Below the pieces are notes generated by a model. It was not told where the DNA came from and did no database searches. It saw only the letters and a program-made list of their open reading frames with translations. 64,000 nucleotides of DNA from Adineta vaga (Eukaryota; Rotifera): contig CP075493.1 in NCBI GenBank assembly GCA_021613535.1, forward strand, positions 7,502,001 to 7,566,000, given 5' to 3'. Positions within the stretch are counted from its first letter, which is position 1; every line of letters begins with the position of its first letter. This document shows positions 25,529 to 37,248 of this stretch, one piece after another. A program made the translations under genes and the position numbers.

Positions 25529-26503
25529 TGTGTCGATTCAGCTACATGTACGAAGCAAAGTTATGTATATGTATATATACTGCGAAAAACGGGGAAAACA
25601 TAATATAAGCAAATCAGTATCTATCTCTCATCAGAGAGGAAGAGAGTGATCAGGATGACGATGATGGATAGGAATGTTCTCTAATTCCAAACATGCGGAA
25701 TTCTTTTACGTCACATTTCTTTTTCTCCTTCATACATACATATTCTTAGTGCCTGAATAAAAGCTTTTGTACATGTATAATTATTTCTTGAAAAGTGTTT
25801 TAATAATCGATGTCGTCATTTCGCTTCTATCAACGAATGCTTCTGCTGATGCAAGTATGTGTGAACCTCCATTATCATTCTGATTGGAAATATATTGCAA
25901 TATTAAATGCTACACTTGGTGCAGTATAAATCAAAACATAATTTTTCTGGTATATTCCCTTTTCTGACAGAAAGGCTATGTGATATAGACGACGTATTTC
26001 GATTTTGTCTCTTATTGGCGCAGAGACGAAAAAGTGGATCAGCACATATGCCTTTCCATTTAAATTCTATTTGAAACAAGAACTGAAATTATATTTATAC
26101 TAAGAACAATCTAATCTATGGAATTAAAAAAATGAAAACAATTCAATATGATATTTGAATATATTATATATATATATATATTGATAATCATTATAAGAAC
26201 GTGAGATCATATCCGATTTTTATTTTCAAATTGTCAAATCATCTGTGTACACAAGCAGTCGAGACAAATTTACATTCTAGAAGGCAATCACTAAAAATAA
26301 CATCATATTTTACATTTCTATTACTCGCATATTATGACTTATTCGTACAATTTTTCGATTTTAATACGATATTGCATCATTATTGTAATGCTAATATAAA
26401 TCATCATCTATAACAATGTCTTATTTTCTGTTTAATATGGAATAATCAAACTATTAAATAGCATTGGTTGTAACAAAGAAGTTTTATGGACAGTTATAAA
26501 CTC
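25529..26503. other. Spacer with a short coding-like fragment on minus
   Basis: Mostly AT-rich non-coding sequence. On the minus strand a frame ending with TAA at 25781-25783 reads NDNGGSHILASAEAFVDRSE and then a short lysine-rich end, preceded by an acceptor-like sequence. It may be the last exon of a gene or a decayed relic. I could not build a full gene from it. Confidence 0.35.
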
Positions 26504-26508
26504 GCCGG

Positions 26509-26565
<57 letters not shown>

Positions 26566-26576
26566 GGGTCACGGCA
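26504..26576 (+). tRNA. tRNA-Phe (anticodon GAA)
   Basis: 73 bases forming a full cloverleaf: D arm GCTC/GAGC, anticodon stem TCAGA/TCTGA with loop CTGAAGA (anticodon GAA), T arm with GGTTCGATC, discriminator A. The A box (TAGCTCAGTTGG) and B box (GGTTCGATCC) for RNA polymerase III are intact, and no intron is present. The acceptor stem GCCGGGA/TCACGGC has one mismatch, G5 against A68, where animal tRNA-Phe normally has a pair. CCA is not encoded. Confidence 0.95.
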
Positions 26577-26582
26577 TCTCTC

Positions 26583-26590
26583 TTTTTTTT
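26583..26590 (+). terminator. RNA polymerase III terminator of tRNA-Phe
   Basis: Eight consecutive T begin 7 bases after the tRNA end, the normal Pol III stop signal. Confidence 0.85.
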
Positions 26591-28950
26591 CTCACTCATT
26601 ATAAAAATGAAATAATACGTCTTATCTTGCTTAGTCATTCTTTGTCTTGATTCCATTTACCAGCAAAAATCTATTCATCAATTATGACCGTGTATGTCGC
26701 CGACTTTCTAAGTGTATCTGAAACAAGAAGAGAACTTTTTGAAATACATATCATTATTCAGATATGTAAGATGTAATTATTAACCAAAGAATGCAAAGTG
26801 GCACGAATTGATACTTAAAATGGATCAGGTTCAAGAAGCTTTTGTATTTTCGTTTATCAACTGATTACTTGAAAATAATTTTATTCAGAGAGCAATCCGT
26901 GACAATATGTGATTTTGTCTATCAGTAAGACTTATTGCATGTAGTGATGACAGATATGTGAAAAAAGAGTTTAATGAAATTAGATTTCTAATGACTTTTA
27001 CGACATTGACATTTTGACGTTAAAAAATGTCCTCAAGTGATTGTTGATGATGGAAAGGAAACCATTCTTGAAGTAAGTTTCATACATAAAATCTGTACTG
27101 TCTTTTTTTTAATTGTCTTTCTAATAAGGCATGTCAAGCAGATCGTTGAACGATGATGTAATGAGAATAAAATTGACCTTAATAGATAAAGAACAAACGA
27201 GTTATTTGAACTCATCTGTTCTTGACTTCTAAGAGTCATTTAAGATAAAAAGAATTTGCTAAGTATTCAGATAACATATGGTCTGTTCACCTTTGTTAAA
27301 CAGGTAAGCAGTTGACGATTTCTATTTTAAGTTCAGCTAAAATATCTTCATAAGTATATTAATGAATAAATATTTCTGTTTCAAATCTTTTTTTAATAGA
27401 TAATCAATCAGTTTGATATCATGTCACTATGATATTGAATTGATTGATGCGTGTATGGAATATATCTCCTCAAATATCAATATATACTTTATAGTCTAAA
27501 GGGTACACATCATACGAGAAACACAATGTTTATCTATAATTATTTTTTGCCATATGAAAAGCATATCTTTTTCTAGCTCATTCTATTAAACAAATCATTG
27601 AGTATCACTCAATCACTCGTCCATCTCGTAAAGGTCAAAATGACGCGTTTTTCTATTGATGATTTCATCGTCAAATGAGAAGGAAAAAAATGAAATCCTT
27701 TTGTCTCTCATGGATTAAATAGAATTATTTCTAAAATATGAAGTGTATCAATTTCCGAATCAAAACTAATATAGATGTATATTGAAGTAATCTGACTTTA
27801 TTGAGTTATAGTTACTCAATAAATACCTTTAAATAATGTTCCAATATTGCTCATTAAACAAGGTGAGAAAGGAAGCGTTATTCTATATTACATCATTGAA
27901 AATCATCGAAGGTGACAGTCCGTTCCTTCCTTCCTTCCTTCCGCTCGTCGTTTTTTTCTCAATACAATAGAATTCAAATGTCAAGTTAAGGAACAGAATC
28001 TATTTACGCATTAACGAATATAAACGTAAGACAATTGTCAATGTGACATGACCATTGACTATGGTCCATCGAACAGACATTAGAAATTAATTGTACAGAT
28101 AAGTCGCTGAAAGAAAAATCATTCTTAATTTAACATAATGCGCTCCTTCTTTTGTTCTTTCTGGTGTGATCTATTGTGCAATGCTTCTTTTTGGATTAGA
28201 TCTGATAGATGATGTGATGATGTGTGTGCGTGTATGCGGATATAATTCGTATATATATATATACATACAGAGGAGAGTGTTCGGCCATTTGAAAGACAAA
28301 CGCATCATCATACAGTTGAAAGTATAATCGTTTATTTTTTAATCATTTTCATACCATTTGAATAATCCAGATCAGTAGAGGTAACTAGCAATCTACAGTA
28401 GTATTATGCCGAATGAAATCAATTAATTTCTCTTACGTCAATATGTGTTACTCACAATATCAGGAAACTATCGCGAGGACATATGATTTCAATCAACATT
28501 ACCGATTACTAATAAGGAAAAAAAACGATACGTATCAGTTTTGTTTTCAGATAATATTCTATATAACTATTTCATATACTTCGTTTTTGAATGTGCAATT
28601 GATTGTTCTAGCGCGTAAGTATATACTTAAATATCAATTGAAAAAAATATAGTTTCTATGTGAGTTAATAGTTAATGTCAGACAATCCGAGGATTATCTT
28701 GTCTCGGACAACGAGAAAAATGACAATAGCATCGATAAATCTCCTCGACAAGTCATTCATTTCCATCTGGTCACTTCGAAATTGACTAAATAAAAGTCAT
28801 CATAAATCATATGTAAAGATGGATCGATCGATGTTGAAGTCACATATTTTTCATAATCATTTAAGAGAGAACATCAGTAGACAATAGGCAAAAGTTTATT
28901 GAGCATGACCATTGGCTCTATGTAGTACGATTTAATTACAATAAATACCA

Positions 28951-28982
28951 TTTTTTTTTCTTTTCTTTTCTTTTCTTTTCTT
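28951..28982. repeat. (TTTTC)n tract
   Basis: T run followed by repeated TTTTC units in an intergenic region. Confidence 0.9.
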
Positions 28983-29319
28983 CCCTTTTACTTTTATTCT
29001 CATCGTTCTTTTGCTATTTGTATGGTGCGTTCTTTTACAGTCTCGTCTCATTGATATCATTCAATATGTATATATGCATATCAATGAAAAGAACGGAATG
29101 AACATAGTACTTGAGTATAAAGATGATAAACACCATCTCACACCGTTTGTCTATGATGAGGAATTTCGACAAGTAAACGATGTATATACGTACACTTGTC
29201 TATATACTTCAATTAAAATAAACAATAACATTGATCAGTTTATCTGAATACTTTCTTTTTGATATAGGTAATGGAATCTTATTGATGAATATCATGGTAT
29301 TTTTTTACTTCAATGCAGT

Positions 29320-31915
29320 ATGAACCTTCGTAGCCAATGTACACAACTATTCTTTATTATTTTCCTTATCCATTCATCTTATACATGGCATCAAACATTA
29401 AGATTTTCTCATCAACTATCCTATGATTCAAGTACGAATGAACACATTCATTTTCTTGTTGAAATAAAAAGAATAAATGTATAATTTTTAGATCCAAAAA
29501 ATTCTTCTATTCCAATTCATATGAAATTTTTCATGTGGTATGAGAGTTATGCAATCTATGGTGCACGTGAAAGATTGATTCTTCTTAAACCGAATCTAAA
29601 TACTTCTACAGTAATTTCTAATATCATTCTCTATTCTGTTCTTGAAAATAAATATGTTCTAGATCGAAGTTTATACATACAATTGGTCTATTGATTCAAT
29701 AACTATGGAAGAATGTCTTCAAGAATGGAATATAAAAGTATTTGATTTTCGAATTTAATCTTGAAGAAAAATCAATGTTTCGTTTTTGTTCAAGGAAAAA
29801 TGTTATAATGATATAATTCATGTACGAATTTCGTCAAATAGTAGTATTATGGATGTTTATTCTACTTATGCACATCGACCAATGATTCGTTCTTTTAATT
29901 TCCATTCCATGTCATTTATTAATGGAAGTAGTCTTACGCGTGATCCACAACCTTCAATTGATTCCGAACGTTCATATGTCATGTTATCATTTAATACAGG
30001 TTTGGTTACTGCTGGTTATGAAGGTGATTATATTCCAACGATACGTGGATCACACGGGAAAACATTGCTTTATGCATTACGACAAAGTATGCAAGAGAAG
30101 AATTCTGAAAGAGAAAATGTTTTGCTTACATTTGATTTTAGATTCACATTTTATTGGCGGGTTTAAATATGATGGAAAAGCTGTGTTTGGTGTTATTGAA
30201 ACATCTGAACGAAGAGAAACAGTAAATAAATAATTTACTTTTCTCGTTCTGAGTTTTATTTTTCATTAATTTATTCGAAGAATCGAATCTCTCGATTAGT
30301 AATGGCATGTGCTAATCGTGCTGAAATTATTCGTAAAGCAACACTGAATTGTTCGACAGATATGTTCGATCCATCACGTTCATTCGTATTTCATATCTTA
30401 AGTAACTATAAAACTGCACATTTCTAATCACTCACTGACATCTGTTTTTCTTCCTTCTTTCTTTCTTCCTTTAGCTTCATTAATTGATCCAATTCGTACA
30501 AAGAATAATTCTATCTTACTTTTTGCTACATTTACTACAACGAAGTAAGACTATTTTCTTTGTTAGACGTTTCTAATTTCTCGTATGAATACATAGTTCA
30601 TCATTAACAGCATCAGCTGTATGTTTATTTATACTGGATAAACAATTTTATGATGTTTTTACTGATTCATCAATGAAAACAGTTCGAACAACTGAAATGA
30701 ATGAATTAATTGTTAATTGTTCTCAATCAATACCCTCAACAATTGATAGAGATATGGTCGAATCAGACAAACAATTTCTTCCATATTCATCCAATCCATT
30801 ATTAATTGAAACAATGTCAAATGGAATCTTCACAACCATTGATGTTATTCAATATAAACTTGATCTTTATTGTTTAATCATTGGAACAAGTAACATATCA
30901 TTATTTCTATTGTTGACTATATCATTTCATTCATTTAGGTAATGGCCATGTATTTACAGCATTTACTGACAGTTCATTTCAAACAAATGTCTTCGAAGAA
31001 TTGATCTTACCAATACATATGCGTTCTTCTATCAAATCAATTACACATACGAAAACGTGACTATAACAACTATGATGAATTATTTCGAAATAAATTTCCT
31101 TTTAATTTAGTGAAAATAATTCCTACTTAATTCTTATTACAAATCATATTGATTATTCCATTGTGAAATTAATTTCATGTAAAGATAATCATACAAAACT
31201 TTGTTTTGAATGTTTTCTTCAAGATTGTTCAATACAAAAGATCAATACAATTGAGTATGGATTTGTTTATCTTTCTAGAAAGAAAATTGAATTGTATTAC
31301 TTTAGTAAACAACGATGTTCTTCTGGAACTACGATTCAATCATATCCAGATAATAACACACTAACAGTTTCTTCATCTATGGATACAGCTTCTGTCTTAT
31401 ACAATCAATCAATGGCAATCAGTCGTAGTAGTTCAGGTAAATAGTTTCTTCTTGTCAAGAGAAATAAACATACTATTTCTTTGAATATAGATAAACAAAC
31501 AACGAAAAGTCTTTTATTCTATATTGTTATTCCTATGTCATTGATTGTCTTTGTTTTATTCATATTTATTATTATACTTTTAACAAAATCGAATGGAAAA
31601 ATTACACGTGGACGATTTTATCCTAGTCATTGCCGTAAAACACAAGATTCATCAGCAAAACATATTTTTTCTCATACATATACAAATAATATTATGTATA
31701 AAACAAATTCAAAATTATGTTTCGAGAAAAAAAATCACGATAATATCTTTCCTATTAAATCTGACTTATGTGTACGGCAAACTCCAATAAATCCTGTTTA
31801 TTCTACTACATCATCACAAAGTTTACCATCATTAGTAGTACCAACACCAATCATTGTGCCATCCAATACACCACAACCACTTTCAGTTCGTCGTCTTTAT
31901 AAGAATTATATGTGA
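29320..31915 (+). CDS. Divergent transmembrane semaphorin
   Basis: Eleven exons in one frame: 29320-29431, 29492-29610, 29663-29737, 29795-30086, 30142-30221, 30281-30401, 30475-30544, 30597-30889, 30939-31056, 31111-31436, 31491-31915. The product is 676 aa. A signal peptide (QLFFIIFLIHSSYTW) leads into a sema propeller with hallmark pieces: TYAHRPM (family NAYxPxC), NSHFIGGF (family DPHFVGAF), SRLVMACANRAE with KATLNCS, SAVCLFIL and IGTSNGHVF. A short PSI-like Cys cluster follows (SCKDNHTKLCFECFLQDC), then transmembrane FYIVIPMSLIVFVLFIFIII and a ~110-residue tail. Semaphorins signal through plexins in cell guidance. The Cys usually present in NAYxPxC is missing, so this is a fast-evolving member. 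A splice acceptor sits 1 base before the ATG. Confidence 0.85.
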
Positions 31916-32582
31916 ATGTTATTTTGTATTTTTTTAATGAAAGAAATATACATATATATATTCTAATCTGTCAATGCAGAGCATGATTATGCGCAGTTGG
32001 AGGTTGATAAATCCTTTGCTATATTATGATTATTTTAATTAGCTATCAGTTTTTAAAGTTATCTTTCATTTATTTCATAGAGATAAATGTCTAAATAGTT
32101 GATAAAACCTATAAAAGTCCTGAAAGTCTAGAGAACAAAATGAAGCAAAAAGAAAAAAGAAAAGAAGAAAAAAAATGTTTAAGAACATCAATCACTATAA
32201 CAGTAAACACAAACACAAAGAAACGAAAAGAATAAACTTATCTCTTTCTCGAAATCTCAAAAAGAAACACAAACAAACACATAGATACGAAAAGAAAAGA
32301 AAACACTGAAATCCTAGAAATTTAGGAATCAAAAAAAAGAAAAAGAAAACCAGTCAGCAAGACTAATAAGGACTAGGAAACTGAACATCAGTTTCTATTC
32401 CTATTGAACAAACAAACAGAGATATCACATGCATCATTTAGCCTGTACATTACATATACAAACGAATGCGCAAATGAGTGAAAAAACCACACACACACAT
32501 ACATATTTTAACGCAAGCAACGAACAAACATACACGTACATACGGTTGAACGATCGTTTTTGTATCTACATATAGGTTCGCT
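31916..32582. other. Convergent 3' flanks (semaphorin / Nanos-like)
   Basis: A-rich spacer with many AAAGAAAAG blocks and an (AC)n run near 32488-32499. No coding signal. Confidence 0.5.
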
Positions 32583-33332
32583 CTAAAAATTGTTGTTGTT
32601 ATTCAAACGATAAGAATTTTGTCGAGAATGAATACCATATAAATGACTCATTTCGTTATCATGAGAATTATAACGAATGGTATTATCATCATCGGATGAA
32701 TCATCATCATGTCTTCCAGTTGAGTTTATTACACGAATACAATTAGCACAATGACATTTTTTTAATACTGGACAAAAGATTTCACCGCTTTCATCATACA
32801 TTGAATGAGCTAAAACGATTACGAGTTTTTTAATAAATAAATAAATAAATATCAACAAATAAAAACTTACATGTATAGAGACATTCAGGCATATTATGAC
32901 TTTTACAATGTCGACAAATTGTTTTAGGATATTGATATTGTGGTGGTTGTTGATGTTTAGTGTGAAGCATATTATTAAATTGAGGATAATAACCTGGCGG
33001 ATTTTCTTCCGATGGTGAAATACTACTTGTTGGTGACCAAGGAAAATTGGATAATGACGATGAGGAAGAAGATGATATTGATGAAAATACAAGTGATTTT
33101 CGACGTGTTTCAGCTGGGCCATTACTGAAATGAAAAGAATTTAATAATTATCTCGATTGTCTAGGTAAACTTACTGAAAATAAGTAAATGGTGCAATCAT
33201 TGTTTCGGCATCGAATGCATAATTTAATGGATCAAATGCTGTTTCCCGAGAGAAGATATTGGGATGTTCCGTTAGTAAAGGTGAAGCAGGTTTTAAAAGA
33301 TTTTTATGATTCGCACTCGAGTAATGATACAT
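32583..33332 (-). CDS. Nanos-type zinc-finger protein with incomplete second finger
   Basis: Three exons, 33175-33332, 32871-33124 and 32583-32809, give 212 aa. The N-terminal half is low-complexity (Ser-rich, with SPTSSISPSEE). Near residue 125 comes the Nanos signature: CRHC, then 12 residues, His, 10 residues, Cys (C-x2-C-x12-H-x10-C), with the family's YTSHSMYDESGEIFCPVLKK. The second Nanos finger should be C-x2-C-x7-H-x4-C; here CANC is followed by IRVINSTGRH and then an Asp/Ser run with no last Cys, so it looks degenerate. Nanos proteins bind Pumilio and repress maternal mRNAs in germ cells. The first methionine chosen, MYHYSSANHK, is the first ATG that avoids an upstream hydrophobic non-coding frame. 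CPEB lies next door. Confidence 0.8.
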
Positions 33333-34037
33333 CGTATGGGAGATCGATCGATGTAAATAATGTCTGTCGAATAAAAGCGTTAAAAAGTTGAAATGAATGG
33401 AAATACTAACTAAAAAAAGGATGCTATGAATCTCTATTTCTCTCTCTCGTACGTTGTTGGTACATATGTATAGGATAAGAAGAAGAAAAATAAGGAAAAT
33501 GAATGGAAGAAGACCTGGATGCAATCGAAATTCATGTTAAACTTTGTGCTATGTAATGAAAAGTACACGTGGAAGAACGATTCAAACTTGTCCATGCAGA
33601 CGAGAATGAGGAGAAAAGAATCATACACGTCGACAATAATCGGCAGAATTAACGAGTACATACGGCTTCAGACGGCTTCAAAATGAAAAAAGGATAATCG
33701 TCGAGGTAAAAAAAATGTTAGGCAACTAAGGCATACTATCGTGAAGCAGACAGTAAATGACCAATCCTTCGTATACGACGTCAAAATCACTTCGATAAGG
33801 ACATTTCTCTATTCAAAAGTCGAATAATATGTTTCACATTCTTTTCGATACATTTTCATCATTTCGCACTATAAGTTCGTTTTATCATTGAATATATAAC
33901 TATTGAATATGACGAGATTACATTTAACTGAGAATCATTTCAATCAATCAAAGATATTGATAAAATACAGAAGACATTCATTTGAAAAAAAGCAAAAGAA
34001 ATCATTACATATCATTAAAACTTTGATTTTTATTTGA
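33333..34037. other. Spacer upstream of the Nanos-like gene
   Basis: Presumed promoter and 5' UTR of the minus-strand gene. AT-rich, no other coding signal. Confidence 0.45.
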
Positions 34038-34337
34038 TTATATTTCTTCATTTATTGATATTCCGGGTGAAAGATACTGTACATTTACTTTCTCAGTTCG
34101 ATTAGATCGTGTAATGAAATTATTTGAATGATCATTTCGTTGAGTTTCAGTGATTTCATCTTGATTGCTTATAACTTTCGGTTGATCAGGTGGATGCGTA
34201 GGTAATATGATGGGTTCATAAGGACCTTCAATATTTTCTATCCACGTATCAATTCTATCAACTTTTTTTGTTGAAAAATCTGGATTTCTTTTTTTTGATG
34301 ATGTTACTTTTGGTCGACAAAGACCACATCCACCCAT
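34038..34337 (-). CDS. Small hypothetical protein with lipidation-type N terminus
   Basis: Single uninterrupted frame of 99 aa, ATG at 34337-34335. It begins MGGCGLC: Gly at position 2 with Cys at 4 and 7 is the pattern of an N-myristoylated, palmitoylated membrane-tethered protein. The rest is hydrophilic and probably disordered (KKVDRIDTWIENIEGPYEP, then a Pro/Asn/Thr-rich end). BAALC-like proteins share the general plan, but I see no firm similarity. It is divergent from CPEB (591 bases between starts). It may be a real gene or a chance frame; the start motif is the main argument. Confidence 0.5.
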   Translation of the reverse strand: MGGCGLCRPKVTSSKKRNPDFSTKKVDRIDTWIENIEGPYEPIILPTHPPDQPKVISNQDEITETQRNDHSNNFITRSNRTEKVNVQYLSPGISINEEI

Positions 34338-34928
34338 AACAATCAATACGTTACATTAATCAATCATTTGAGCGCCATACTCAAGAATAATTATTCGAAC
34401 AAATTAATATTGGAAGACAATTGTGTTTGAAAATGATAACTCGAGATCGTTACTCAACGATTCTTAGACATAGTTTTACATTGAATAAGTTAAGAAAAGA
34501 AATGTTTCGAACTGACTATTGTTCGATCATCACTGTTTTATAAAATTCATTAATCTATTAAATGATGAATTCTATGTCTGTTCTTTTAGTTCAATGAGAG
34601 AAGTTGTAAAACTATCCAATGTATAATATATATACTTTCGTCGATTTATTTTATATGGTAGATGTCATTGTTTAACGAATATTCTATCGTATATTTGATA
34701 TTCAGTGATGAATTTCTTTCTATTCTTTTAAATGATCTTCTCTTCCTGTTGAAAAGTTACAAATACATTTTTCTTAAAAACAAATAAGGCGTGCATTCTT
34801 TTCTCTTTTGTACATTCTGTTTATATTCATATATACACGACATATGGATATATTAACGAAATAGTAACTTTGTCATTGTCACTTTACTTTTATTTTGTAT
34901 CTATCATATATACATCTTGTCTATATCT
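34338..34928. promoter_or_regulatory. Divergent spacer before CPEB
   Basis: 591 bases between divergent starts, AT-rich. Probable promoter of CPEB and of the small minus-strand gene. No motif assigned. Confidence 0.35.
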
Positions 34929-37248
34929 ATGTCTCAAGCATCTCGTGATTCGTTTGTATGTTAGAATGGAAAAGAAAAGCTTATCAAATAAGATTCTCTA
35001 TTTAGAAAGACGATGGACAAACGGATTATTATGCTCAAATTTCACCAGAATATCAATTTGGTTTGTTCTCGTTTTCTTTTCTGATTTCATCAAAAAATCA
35101 ATGTTTGTTTTGCATTGTAGAAAGACCAGCAATTGATTGTTTGCTAGATCATATATGGAATCAAGAAGCTCGAAAACCAGCAATCGATAAATTAATTCAA
35201 GAATACTTAGAAAATATTGGTAGTCCATTAATACAAAATTATTCCTCAATAAACATTACACCACTTATGAGTAATGAAAACACATAAATAAAGGATATTT
35301 TTTTATCACTCTATTTTATTTAGCTGTTGAGATAGAAAATGAAACTAAAATTCATTCAATTACATCGACTCAACAAACACAAACTCCTTGTCGAGGAATA
35401 CAACATTATCAATCTGCTCCGTCATTTTATCATACACCGCTAACATCATCAGGAAATGATTCAGGAACAAAATTTTCTTATAATAATCATGAATTTCAAC
35501 ATACAACTTCAACACCTTTACTTCAGTAATAAGAAAAAAAATCCCGAATAGTAACACTCTAATGAATATCTACTCTTTCTATTGAAAAGACCACTGTCTA
35601 CTCGATCTCATCGTTCTTCATCCATAGCAATCGATGGAATTGCCAATACACCATGTAGTCGAATATCCATTTCATCGAATCAAGATGTTCCCAGTATGGA
35701 TCGTTATGTAAGTTATTCAATTTAATTAGTATATGCCAATTATTTCTTATCAGACTCATGGAAATAATAGTAAAGATAGTCGTTTAAAACGAGCTGCTGC
35801 TCAAGAACGTCGACAAGCTACTCGTAAGTACAATGTAATATGTTTTTGTACTCAATTGTTCGATACAATTCAAATGAAGGACATTTCGGAAAAGTTCAAC
35901 CTGGTTTGATATGGACATCACCGTTACCAATTCGAGCACGAACATTTTCTATGCGACCACCATCATTGTCATGCAAGATTTTTCTTGGTGGTATTCCACA
36001 TGATCTGAATCTAAGTAAATGATTTAAATTGTCAATATATGAATGATGTAATACGATGAAATTTATATAGGAGATTTACAAGAACGTCTAGAAAGTTTTG
36101 GACCAGTACGATTAGAATGGCCAAATATGGATACTATGCCAATACATAGACATTCGTCAAATAGTAGGATAGTTTGCTTTTCGATGAAAGTGTTATCGTC
36201 TTATCTGTATTTTTGAAATAGCGATGGCTGGTTTTGTTTATGCTATTTATGAAAATGAACAATCTGTTTATCAAATTTTACATGCTTGTTCGACAAAAAC
36301 AGATCGAACATTAGATGATGGTCGATGTGAATATTATCTTGATGTGTATAGTCAAAGAACGACTTTACGAAGAAAAAATGTAAGAATAATTTTAATTAAA
36401 AAAAAGCAGAAAATATCACATCTTTCTTTTTTTTATTTTCATTTAGATTCAAATTATTCCGTGGTTTGTGGTTAGTATTGTCTATTAAACAATGCAGATT
36501 TGACGTTTGTTCGATTATGTTTAGGAAGATTCTCAATGGTTAGCTGAGGGAGATCTTCTTTCAAATGGTTATGGAACATGGGAACAACGACTTGGTTCAA
36601 CAGAATGTATCAATCGAACTGTATTCGTAGGAGCTTTACATGGCATGATGACAGCATATGCACTAGCGCAAATTTGCCAAGAACTATTTGGAGATGTGGA
36701 ATATGCTGCTATTGATACGGATAGAAATAAATATCCAATTGGTAATATCGATTTTTATCATACACTTTTCATTCTTTCTCATGTTGAGTTAGTTGTATAT
36801 ATTTGAAATACAATAAGACAGAATAATTATCCATTCGAAGAATTCTAATTTAGGTTCTGGTCGTGTTGTATTTGTTAATACACATAGTTATTATGCCGCT
36901 GTTACAGCTAATTATTTAATGATTGAATGTGATAAATTTTGTAAAGTGGTATGTTTAATCTTTATAACTTTTATCTTATTCATTTTCGAATGATTTCATT
37001 AGATACAAATCGATCCCTATCTATCCGATAGTGTTTCGTGTGCCGGTGTCGATGGTGAATGGTGTCCAAATATGGGTCAATATTTTTGTCGTTCACTTAA
37101 ATGCATGAAATATTATTGTGCAGCATGTTGGGATTTAAATCCTAATCATCAAATAAGTCAAACAAATACTAATAATCATAATAATAATGAATATGAACCT
37201 CCAGCTATGATTCATAAACCATTAATGCGAAATGCTCGAAATTCATAA
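34929..37248 (+). CDS. Cytoplasmic polyadenylation element-binding protein (CPEB/Orb)
   Basis: Thirteen exons keep one frame (34929-34955, 35006-35060, 35121-35270, 35324-35525, 35590-35707, 35754-35823, 35880-36014, 36071-36163, 36222-36379, 36447-36470, 36525-36741, 36854-36948, 37003-37248), giving 529 aa. The N-terminal ~270 residues are disordered and Ser/Thr/Gln-rich. Then comes RRM1 ([13 protein letters not shown] ... [12 protein letters not shown] ... [10 protein letters not shown]), RRM2 ([20 protein letters not shown] ... [17 protein letters not shown]) and the ZZ-type zinc-binding end ([22 protein letters not shown]). CPEB proteins bind the U-rich CPE in 3' UTRs and control poly(A) length and translation of maternal and neuronal mRNAs. 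One exon is only 24 bases. The RRM1 wording LARSF-type is closest to CPEB1/Orb, but I do not assign the paralogue firmly. Confidence 0.93.

Larger units (their letters stand above)
26577..29319. other. 2.7 kb spacer without genes
   Basis: No frame here resembles a protein. Features seen: a TTCC run near 27927-27942, (AT)n at about 28250-28262, and a TTTTC pentanucleotide run at 28951-28982. A frame at 29011-29247 is uninterrupted but shows no family resemblance. Confidence 0.5.

Noticed and set aside
26432-26656. Open frame on minus reading DAVTRDRTRDLQIF
   Set aside because: It is the complement of the tRNA-Phe gene and not a protein.
33333-33524. Upstream extension of the Nanos-like gene (LPFIFLIFLLLILYIC)
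   Set aside because: Hydrophobic translation of T-rich 5' sequence; Nanos proteins are cytoplasmic and the ATG at 33332 fits better.
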